DNA of 64,000 nt, from NCBI RefSeq assembly GCF_040954645.1, contig NC_092805.1:21478741-21542740 (forward strand). The letters run 5' to 3'. Under the pieces are notes generated by a model, which worked only from the letters and a program-made list of their open reading frames with translations, had not been told where the DNA came from and ran no database searches. Of this stretch, positions 1 to 48,360 are shown piece by piece; position 1 is the first letter of the stretch, and the number at the start of each line of letters is the position of its first letter. The translations under genes and the position numbers were made by a program. Source of the stretch: Diabrotica undecimpunctata (taxonomy: Eukaryota > Arthropoda > Insecta > Coleoptera > Chrysomelidae).

Positions 1-1030
1 TAGGTTAAGTTAGTATAGTGTATGACCTCCACGGTTGTTGTTTACTGTCCTACATTTGTAAGGCAAACTCATGATCAGATGGTCAATGTCACACTGCAGT
101 ATTATGTTCCACTCGATTGAAAGGCCCTAACAGTTGATGTCTTGTATTGAAAGCAATATTTTGTTGTAAAATGCGTCTGCCCAATATGTATCAAACATGC
201 TCAATTGGGTTTTTTTACTGGCGATTATGCAGGCAGTAAGTAATATGCAGAGTAAAACCTCAATTTCATTTTCTTCGAGGAATGTTCGCACGACCATGGC
301 AGTATGCGGACACGCATTAATTGAAATTGGGGACCAGCTTGTTGTGCAAAGGGTACAACAATAGGCTCAAGAATAATATCACGGTGATCTGTTACATTTA
401 GAAACCGTTTCAGACAAACGAGATTGGTTCTACCACCAACAGTGATGTCACCCCATACCATTATACTGCCGGCTTGCTGTCTATGAACCTCCCGCACAGT
501 GGTCAATCGTTCAGCATTACCAGATCGTCTCCAAATTTTTGTCCGTCTTGTATCTGGTGAAAATTCAAATCGGAACTCATCTGTTAACAAAGCAGAGGCC
601 CACTTACGTCTAACCCAATTTGCATGTTCTTGTGCCGACTGAAGTCGATGATCCATTTCTTCTGGATAACACAGGTACTCACACAGGTCTTAGAGCATTT
701 AACTCAACTTCGTGCAGTCTATTTCTAATAGTTTGGCCACTTACAAACACCTGATGGGTCTCTTGCAGCCTCCATTGTAATTGTGATGCTTACAGTTCGA
801 TCTCGCAAAGCCTGCAACCTAATAAAACGGTCTTCAATCTGTTTGGTTATCCTTATATGGCCTGTATGATATTTAGCAACATCACCAGTTTCTTGACACG
901 TTAACCACAAACGATTAATGACACTTCTGTTCGTGTTGAGGACGTCAGCAATGTCTCTTTGACTTCTGCCAGCTTGAAGCATCCCGATAGCACGCCACTG
1001 CGTTTCGCGGTTAATGTCTCTCCATTATTG
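1..1030 (-). pseudogene. Tc1-like transposase pseudogene
   Basis: Read on the minus strand, this is a nearly full-length Tc1 transposase broken by frameshifts and stops. The N-terminal helix-turn-helix lies at about 1020-750 (ETQWRAIGMLQAGRSQRDIA, then NRSVINRLW). The DDE core lies at 656-300 (WASALLTDEFRFEF, KIWRRSGNAERL, GSIMVWGDITVGGRTNLVC). Traces of NPIEHV lie near 215 and of RGGHT near 30. The second catalytic aspartate region is lost in a deletion near 300. It sits in the sno intron after exon 6 and is certainly inactive. Confidence 0.88.
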
Positions 1031-1411
1031 GCAATTGGAAAACTAAATAAAAACCCACAAAGACATCGAAAATCAAGTACCAATAAAAAAATATTACTTT
1101 TTGTCTTATAGACAAAGAACGCATATTGAAGTTTGTCAAATTTTTTATAGCCATTCTTATCTGCATTCCTGTCCAACTTGGTATAATAATCGACAACAAA
1201 AAAGTTTAAAAACATAATTTATTTTTGTATTTTCAGCTAACACTGATTTAAAGCTATTATTGTAGGTGTCCCCTAGATTATTTTGATTTGTGTATATTTA
1301 AAATAAAAGTTTAATATATTCATGATTTCGACTTATTGAGTGAATTTCTTACGAGGACAACAAAATATATTTGATTTTTTAAAAATTTCTAGTTTTAATT
1401 GAACAACGTAC

Positions 1412-33162
<31,751 letters not shown>

Positions 33163-33823
33163 TATTTTGTTTTAAAAGGGAGAACAACGACGATACCCAG
33201 TCACGCTAGTACGCCATTCGACATCCCAAATTGTACTAACGCTTACCAACATTGATTTCTGGTGACAAAAGAATATCCAGACACTAAAAATTTAGGGACT
33301 TTTTATTAAATTTAGTTACAAGCTTAACCACGAGATGGCTAAGTGAGAAAAATTAAGGGTGTGTCCAGAATGCCCATTTTTTAAATTTAAATTATTGGAA
33401 TAGAAATAGCTAGTAATGAATAAAAATGTCGTAATATAGAAATACTACACCTTTCAACATATAAATACTACTAAAATGGGACATTTTTCATTAAATTCTT
33501 GTAAATTTTTATGGAATGGTAGTTCAAATGCATAAAATAAATTGAAAGAACATTTTAATATTTTATTGCAATTTTTACACATTATGTACTATTTTTATAA
33601 AATAGTTGTGTAAGCTTTAATTAAAATACCATTTATACTGATATGTAAATTAGGTTGCCTACATGCAGGATTTGCTTAATTTCAATTTCTGAATTTCCGA
33701 TGACGCAGCCGCATTATCGACATTTTTTACCAAAACATCAATATCAATATCATTAAATCCTTTTAAAAAGTATCAAAAATTAACTTAAAATCTATTTTTA
33801 GCATATTCTGCAAGTAATTCGCA
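33163..33823. promoter_or_regulatory. shared divergent promoter region of sno and Pis
   Basis: The start codons of sno (minus) and Pis (plus) are separated by 661 bp, so both 5' UTRs and promoters should lie here unless there are upstream non-coding exons. In-frame stops lie directly before both ATGs (33172-33174 for sno, 33815-33817 for Pis). No certain TATA box or initiator could be assigned. No transposon was recognised here, unlike most of the flanking introns. Confidence 0.6.
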
Positions 33824-40762
<6,939 letters not shown>

Positions 40763-41399
40763 AAGAAGTCAATTTTCCCAAGGCTTTGTTTACTTAACAG
40801 ACTGGAAAACATAGTGTGTCAGTATCCCTAATAGAAGATTTGTGACCAAAGGATAAATAGTTGCTCCATTGTAATGTTATGTTATGTCATACTGTCGTTT
40901 TTTGAGGTTAGCTCGTCTTATTTGCTCGTGCATACATTGCAACATTTTAACTAATGGTAAGGTGAAAATGACAGCTATTGGATGAACTTACACATAGCTG
41001 TCAAACTAAGTAAATTGCTTAATTTTCCGTCAGGCAATGGGTGCGTTCAGATGACCTCCGCGGCTGCCTTTAAGCACAAAGCGCCTTAGTAGTTGTACCT
41101 AGCGGTGTAGATCCAGCATTTAAAATATTAAAGTAAAATTGTGGATTATTTACGACAAAAAAAGTAAATCGCATTGAGATGCCACCAGAAAATAGCTTCA
41201 GAACAATTTTAATTGAAAGCTTGAAAAAAATTAAAACTTATTGTAACGAAATAGCCCATCTCTGATACGTCATAATTCTTAGAAGGACAAATCTAGAAAA
41301 CGTAAGAATCGGTATGTCAATACCGCCCGTATTCGATGGTTCTTTCGACGAGACAATTAGAGGTGGGACAACGCCAGAATATTCTCGAACCTAGTAACT

Positions 41400-42210
41400 G
41401 TAGTATATATACAAGTAACGATGATTAAAGTTTTTAGGATATCTGCAGCATCACCTCGTAAAGCAGCAGTCAAGGAAACAGCTTTTTCTTGTTCTGTCCA
41501 ATGATTGGCTGTCGCAATAGCTTCAAATTGTCTAAGGTATATGGACCAAGAAGACTTTCCATCAAATGGTGGCAATTTGAATCTCATATTATGTGTCGTT
41601 TCGTCTCTAGGTGATTCTTCTTTCACTACCGGATCTAAGGCTATTGTATTAACTGGTGGTAGCACTTTTGTATTAGTTATCATGCTCTCTAACTGTTTGA
41701 TCTTCTCTTCTACGTTGTTTACATTTTTCTGTATGTTATCGAATGTTTTTGCGACTTCTTCAAATTTCTCATTGTTTTGATTACATACTTCGTCAAATCT
41801 TCTAGAAACATTTTCAAGTTCCTCGTCGTTTTGTTTACCTACTTCTTTAATAATTTGAGACGTTTCATCCAATCTTTTGGAAACGTTCTCGAATTTATCA
41901 TCTTTTTTTTTAGAAGATTCTTCTATCATTTGAGAGACATTTTCAAATTTCTCGTCGAATCTTCTGGAAACATTCTCGAATTTATCATCATTTTTTTAGA
42001 AGATTCTTCTATCATTTGAGAGACATTTTTTATTTTCATTAAAACTGCTTCTTCTGCTGACTGGAACTGGAATGTCTCTGGGTCTTCTCCATTCTTGTTA
42101 AGCACAGTCTTCAGTCGTTCTTGGAGTATCTTCTTGGACCCACTGCAGTCTTCATCGCGTTCTTCTAGCTGCTCACGCAACTGTTTTACTGAAAGTTCTA
42201 CTAGCAGCAT
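41400..42210 (-). pseudogene. truncated Ty3/gypsy-like gag
   Basis: The minus strand starts MLLVELSVKQLREQLEERDE, a SAP-like helix pair. It then has a long coiled coil with recurring KFENVS/EELENVSRRFDE units, then RFKLPPFDGKSSWSIYLRQF and WTEQEKAVSLTAALRGDAAD, the capsid-like block shared by many gypsy gag proteins. A single-base shift in a T-run near 41990 splits the frame. There is no downstream nucleocapsid, protease or polymerase. Confidence 0.8.
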
Positions 42211-42344
42211 CTTTGGTTAGGTACACACGTACTTTTTAAATGTTCTTTTATATAAAGATCACTACGCGGATGTTCCCGACGAATAATACTTTTCAAAAGT
42301 TCAAAAGTCTTTTTCAAAAATCACTGCTGAATTTATTTCTTTTT

Positions 42345-42460
42345 ACCCCACACCTGACACCACTGTAGCGAGATTAAATAAAACGAGCGGTTCGAATTTA
42401 TATACATACATTTTTTTATAACTTTACAGTTCGGTAGTATCTTAACATCGTTACATTATT
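42345..42460 (-). promoter_or_regulatory. LTR end and primer-binding site of the gypsy fragment
   Basis: Read on the minus strand, AATCTCGCTACA ends an LTR-like stretch. After one base comes TGGTGTCAGGTGTGGGG (from 42362), a typical tRNA primer-binding site beginning TGG. The sequence before it holds a TATATAAAT promoter-like motif (about 42399-42407). This is upstream of gag, as expected. The outer LTR boundary is uncertain. Confidence 0.55.
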
Positions 42461-42588
42461 ATTGTGTACCACGTATGCCCAAGGAACCGCTGAGTTCATC
42501 AGCGGAAATAAAGTACGATTAGTAAATTCGACAGCGGTTTGTCATCGAGGCGCCTGAACGCTACCGCTGAGGTCGTTTGAACGCACCC

Positions 42589-43785
42589 AAATAAATAAAT
42601 TCATAAATATCCTAAATAAATTCACATAAAACGTTTAAAATGAATAGTTTTAATAATGGGACAATTTAGTTTGTGAAATGAGCTGCAGAAATTTTGCATA
42701 AAAATGACATTTGAATATTACTCGTGTAACAGTTTGATTCGGTGTAATGCAGTAGGTATTATCTACTTTTACTCATCTTAATATTTTTTTATTTTAATTT
42801 AGACGTAACGTGATATTATGAGGCATTTCGTTTTTAAAACATTCCTGTTATATATTATAATAATTATTTACTTTGTTAGACAGTGTGTCCAGTGAGAAAG
42901 TATACATATTACCAATTATTATTATTAGATATTACCAAAGAGTACGCATATCATTCGAAAAGATGACAATTCGCCCGCACGCAATCCTCTAACCGAGATC
43001 GTAAACTTATGAACACTTTTGTTATGAGTTGCAGGAAAATATTCTCAACTTCGTTTCGAATATTATGGTTTAATAATGTCGAATATTTCATGAGAAACTT
43101 GTGTTGCTGGATCAACTCATCACAGAAAAAAATCACATGGGGTGAGTTCCGGTGATTTATGGGTTCAAATTATGTCTTCAAACCTTGGTAAAAATCTTAG
43201 GAAGAAAAAGTACGCGTACAACATTCAATGGCTCCTTTTTAGTATGAGTATTGGTTCCATCTTGCTGAAACTATGTGCTTTTAATAAATCTGGGATCTCA
43301 TCTCTCTGGGATGCTACTAGCGCACCAAACAGGCACTTATAAACTATATAACTGTCTTTGACATAACTCCTTTGGATTAGTGGATGTCCATTACCTGCAG
43401 TTTTACGCATTGACATAGTCTTTTAAGTGGAAATGCAATAGCAAAAACTTGAAATATCCTTTCAGTTAAAGTTTTTCGAAAATTATAATCATTTTCACTC
43501 AATACTTGCATTTCTTAGATTTTACAATAATGGAAATGCATTTTTTCCTAAATATCACGCTGTATACTGTGTGTTAAAATATTCTTAAATCGGCCAAGTA
43601 CTTCTTAGTTGAATGAATTGGTTAACTCCTTGTAGTGTTGGGCATAATAGTTCATCATAAAGAGCGCTCAGTTTAATTCAAATGTGAGAAGTGAACCAGG
43701 TCGCTCTTTTAGTTCACTAGTTCATTAACACATAGTTACAGGAGAGATTCATTGACATATGAACAAAACGTAATATTGTTTTATC
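42589..43785. other. unassigned intergenic sequence
   Basis: Nothing was recognised. A 63-codon minus-strand frame (43225-43416) with VYKCLFGALVASQRDEIPDL looks protein-like in composition but matches no family I can name. Confidence 0.35.
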
Positions 43786-44420
43786 GTTTGTGCCAAAGAA
43801 GCCTCCGTTCGGCTCGCGGAGATAAGGATACGGCCGAGGGCAGAAGGCCCTGCCTGTCGTAAGAGGCGACTAATGGGTAGGAATTGAGAGGTGGAGAGCC
43901 GTCGCTTGAGGTGTCGGGTTTGTAGAAACGCACACAGTCGCTGAGGCGACACGGTCATCGGTCTACATTTCTAGTATCCGAGACGAGACTCTCGTGGGAC
44001 CACTCTACTCTCATTCCAAGAGAACCTGGCGAGGTTGAACGAACTGGGCCCGTACATACCTCTCTTGGCCTTGTGTCAAGCGTGGTGTGGGTGCCCCGGC
44101 GCCCACACCACGTCAGGACCCGTCAGGAGATTCAAGAGTGGTAGAGGAGAGATCCTCGGCGGTGACCTGTCTACGTGCGAGGTGGAAATTCCTCTGCCTG
44201 CTTCGCCTATTCGCCCGTGGGTGGGATAACGGGTAGGTGCGGTAATCGCAACACAGGTACTACGGGGAAGGTGAAGTCCCACGAAACGTTTCTGGTATAC
44301 GTGGCGTGGCACCTTCATTTTGGTGTCAGACTCATAGGGGCAGTGGATTCGTTAACGGTCGTATAGCCGAAAGGCCAGGTAGACCAGGGTGCTGCCAGTT
44401 CTTTAATTGGAGGGCACAAA
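43786..44420 (+). other. GC-rich block with strong hairpin, possible LINE 5' UTR
   Basis: An isolated block of roughly 55% GC in an AT-rich region, containing CTGCCTGTCGTAAGAGGCGA near 43850 and a hairpin with 11-bp arms CGTGGTGTGGG (44081-44091) and CCCACACCACG (44102-44112). Base composition and structure suggest the 5' UTR of a non-LTR retrotransposon. It does not read as rRNA. Short ORFs on both strands have no known motif. Origin uncertain. Confidence 0.4.
44081..44112. other. 11-bp-stem GC-rich hairpin
   Basis: CGTGGTGTGGG and CCCACACCACG are separated by 10 bases rich in C and G. The symmetry is perfect over 11 bp. Confidence 0.85.
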
Positions 44421-44754
44421 CGCTTTGCAATGTACCGAAGAAGTTTATTTTTGATAATGCCGATTTTAATTTAAATTAACTTTAAAAGTATTCTATTACA
44501 AAATTTATTCTTTTTATTCTAAAGCTCAACATAAAATATATAATTTCGCTGCGTAGATTCACCACTCACCCGCTCACCGTTCAACAGTCATCGAAGCTGA
44601 TATATGTAGTTCATAGTTCTTTAGTTAAATCAATCTCTCTTCCCACCTGCTCCAGCTCCACCGCTCACGTTTGTCGTTCGTCGCGTATCGACTCGAAGAT
44701 TCAAACTGTTTTACAAACACGGAACTTTATTAGACAATTTTTATTAAATTACGC

Positions 44755-45600
44755 CGTGTCGACGGAATACGGCGATGATATCTGCCTGTTAGGATAAAGG
44801 TTCCTAGATGTGGCTGATCAATTGGAAACACTTTCCACTGAAGCCAACAAAATAGGTTTGAAAATAAATATTAGTAAAACCAAATCCATGGGAGTAAATG
44901 CAAGAAACAACCAACCTATTTGCTATCAAGAACATGCAGATTGAAAATGTGGAAAACGTATCTTGGAAGTGTCATAACAGAAAGCGAAGGTACAGAGGAC
45001 TATATGAGGATACAAAAAGCTCAACAAGCATTCAGCATGCTCAACCCTGTTTGGAGATCTGGGGAGTATACTACAAGGACAAAGATCCGCATATTCCAGT
45101 CAAATGTCATGTCTGTTCTGCTCTACGGATGTGAAACCTGGAAAGTGACAAAAACCCTTACAGATAAACTGCAGGTCTTTATTAATAAATGTCTACGACG
45201 AATTGTTCGTATTTTCTGGCCAAACATCATCAGAAATGAAGATCTACTATACCTGGCCGAACAAAAAAGGGTAGAACATCAAATAAAGTCCAGAAAGTGG
45301 GGTTGGAGTGGTCACACACTCAGGAAAAATAATTCCAGTATTGCAAAATTGCCCTAGAGTGGAATCCCCAAGGAAGAAGAAAAAGAGTCGCCCAGTACAA
45401 ACTTGGAGAAGATCCATCATGGACGAGATAAGAGGTCAAAGAAAGTCTTGGAATGAGGTGAAGGCCTTAGCGCAAAATAGAACTCGATGGCGAGTTTTCG
45501 CTGAAGCTCTATGCTTCACTTAGGAGTTCCAGAACCTTATATATATTTATTAAATTTACACTCGTGGCATCTCTTGGACAGCGAATATTATTATTATTAT
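44755..45600 (+). mobile_element. LINE 3' fragment with (ATT)n tail
   Basis: Reverse-transcriptase remains start with EYGDDICLL (about 44767-44793, decayed catalytic block) and IGLKINISKTKSM (44853-44890). They continue with TYLGSVITESEGTEDYMRIQ, WRSGEYTTRTKIRIFQSNVM and SVLLYGCETWKVTK (45111-45152). Then come CLRRIVRIFWPNIIRNEDLL, KWGWSGHTLRK and ALAQNRTRWRVFAEALC. The end is marked by TATTATTATTATTA at 45588-45602. It is a third LINE family in the window, dead by frameshifts. Confidence 0.82.
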
Positions 45601-45602
45601 TA

Positions 45603-47617
45603 GCTCGACAATATGACCCATCTAGCATAATTCAATCTTTTTAAATGTGATATCAGATTCTTCAAGGGGCTTTCCACAAAAAAAATTTAGAACCATATTC
45701 AAATTTGAAGCTTTTTCATTGGGCACACTGTATTAATGTCGGAAATAACAATATTTTTGGAAATATAGCTTTTTTATCGCAGACTACGGACGGAATACAT
45801 TGATTGATGCAATGGATCGCGCAGGGGCGTGAAAAAATAAAAAGAAAGTAACGACAGATCGCGCGACTACACACTATGTGGAGTAGCAAACGCAGTCCCA
45901 TGCGTGTTTCTTAGTAAAATAAACCATTGCTTCGTGCGTAGACGATAAGAAAGTTATGCTTCTCTTCCTCGGTCACTCCCGGAGTGCCACATGTTTATTT
46001 AGCGAATTATTTTAATGGTTGTGTTAAACTATTTATATATAATATAATTATGCCATTTTATATTTACTCTAGAATACTTTCTACAATGCTTTAAAGGTCC
46101 ACAACATACTATCAGCCAGCCGCCTGATTTTTTGATGAACTTTACCTTCACACTTAAAATTGGTAAAAATTCAAACTTTGCTAGATATAAAAGGTGCTAT
46201 TAAAAATATGTAAAAGAAAATCTCAATTGTAGATTGATTTATATAGGTTATAACATTAAAATTTAATTTTTTTAATTAACTTTATTCCGAATTTAATTAA
46301 CATATTAAACATATTCTGTTTTATTGTTATATTACTGTTTATATATTTTTAATAACTTCACTTTTTATTTTAAATTACCTCATACACATACAACTCCGAC
46401 CTTTCATAGCTAAAATATTCTCTGAAATTTATGAGTACGTTAATCTGACTGGTATCATTTGTTTCTTTATGTAAGAATGTTATACTTAAGCGAGACCATA
46501 CTTAGCGCTGAGTGATAGTGTGAATGGACCCTAAAGATATAGAATAGAGGTGAGAAATTTTGTCAACTGTAGAAAAAGACGCTCGAATTTATACACCCAT
46601 AAATGTTTGGTTCTAATAAAAAAGGAAATTATAAAAACTTTTTTTTTGTAGAAACTATATTTATAAAAATATCCAAAAGGATTATTAAAATGTATCAAAA
46701 CGGTTTCGTTTATCAGACCATAATCAGTGAGTTCTAAAAAGCGATAGTTTTACTTTAATTAATGAAAAAGGCTAAATATTTTGACTGTTAATAAAAAAAC
46801 ATATTAAGTCTTAAATTAAAATTGATAACAATATCGATGGTGATACATTTAACAACAAAATAGTGTAAAAGATTCCTCCGAATTGGCGTCATCTTTGTGT
46901 TAAATTTGTCGTTATCTACAATATTCGGTATCGATATCCAAACAATTAATAAACTGTCAATAGTTTACAGACTATCTTATTATTTTTTATTATTATTATA
47001 TTAACTCCAGTATGACAGCCAAATTGAAATTTTATTAATCTCAGTATTTACCAAATATTAAGTTTAAAAAGTGATCTTAATTTATTTCTATTAGGATATT
47101 GTTGTGTATTAGTGTATATTGTTGATATGTGATATTGTTCCTAAAATTTACCTAATATGTGTTAAAATAAAGATATATTGAAAACATTAAATAATGTTAG
47201 AATTTATATCTTATAATAAACAGTCCTTATTGTGCATTTATGTAATAATTTACTACATATGTATATTTATGTCAGCAATAAATAGGTACTTAACAGTTTG
47301 TGTTATTTATTAAAACCCGATACTTGGAAGTATTTTTTTTATAACTAATTTTCTATGTAAATCTGGATGTCTCGTATAAAATTCGTACGGTCCTTTTAAA
47401 AGTTCAAAGCTAGAGACTTTACTTCTTAAACCTCGGCTGTGTGCATTGTTTGGTTTAACGCTTACCAAAATCATGCACAAGTCAAGGCACTATATTTGGA
47501 AATGTACCATACTTTTAGGTACTCAAAAGTTGGTTTCACCATTTTTCACACATTTATTTTTGAAATTCGAACTGCCTTTACACACTCTAATATAAAAACT
47601 GAGATATTCACATGTTT
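45603..47617. other. unassigned AT-rich sequence before the satellite
   Basis: No gene or transposon was recognised. AATAAA-like and T-rich runs are too common here to be called signals. Confidence 0.45.
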
Positions 47618-47720
47618 AGCCACATGTTTAGATTTTTTTAATCAGCAAGTCACCCTTAATCGAAATAATTCAAATTTCAAACAAAATACACACTTTTAAT
47701 TTTCTCGAAATTTTCAGCAA

Positions 47721-48360
47721 ATACATACATCCAAGTGGAAATTTTTCTCACGAACAGTTAGATGTAGGAAAATTCTGAGTATGGCAGAAGAATGAGGGGA
47801 CAATTTTATGTAGGAAATGTCCATTTGTTTGAATGTCGGACCAAAATGAACGCTAATATTGCCAAGTAACGAAATTTGATAAAAATGCAATGGTCTACAG
47901 TTTTTTCGATTTTCCGGCAAAACAATTCATAATTTCTGGCCACGTGTTTAGATTTTTTTAACTAGCAAGTCACCCTTAATCGAAATAATTCAAATTTCAA
48001 ACAAAATACGCACTTTTAATTTTCTCGAAATTTTCAGCGAATACATACATCCAAGTGGAAATTTTTCTCACGAACCGTTAGATGTAGGAAAATTCTGAAT
48101 ATGGCAGAAGAACGACAAGCCAATTTTATGTAGGAAATGTCCATTCGCTTGACTCTCGGACCAAAATTGACGCCAATATAGCCAATTAACGAAATTTGAT
48201 AAAAATCCAATGGTCCACAGTTTTTTCGATTTTCCGGCAAAACGGTGCATAATTTCTGTCTACGTGTATAGATTTTTTAATCACCAAGTCACCCTTAATC
48301 GAAGTAATTCAAATTTCAAACAAAATACACACTTTTAATTTTCTCGAAATTTTCAGCGAA
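47721..48360. repeat. two short (about 319-bp) edge monomers of the satellite
   Basis: The two units at the array edge lack the 154-bp module. CCAATGG-TC(C/T)ACAG joins directly where long units have the module between AATCCAA and ATCCACAG. They differ from inner units at many sites (AATATGGCAGAAGAA-type, GACCAAAAT), as expected of edge monomers. Confidence 0.9.

Larger units (their letters stand above)
41039..42588. mobile_element. TIR element (GGGTGCG ends) interrupted by gypsy sequence
   Basis: The left end GGGTGCGTTCAGATGACCTC (41039-41058) and the complement of the right end, GGGTGCGTTCAAACGACCTC (42588-42569), agree at 18 of 20 positions and continue with C/A-GCGG. Subterminal CCGCTGA and AGCGG motifs recur near the right end (42488-42570). 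The middle is a Ty3/gypsy fragment, so the original element was probably a few hundred bp long. No clear target duplication. Confidence 0.65.

Noticed and set aside
44035..44366. Short ORFs on both strands of the GC-rich block
   Set aside because: High GC lowers stop frequency; no motif and no agreement with any family.
43786..44420. A ribosomal RNA gene piece, considered because of GC content and a TCGTAAGAGGCGAC motif
   Set aside because: Beyond composition I could not align it with conserved 18S or 28S segments.
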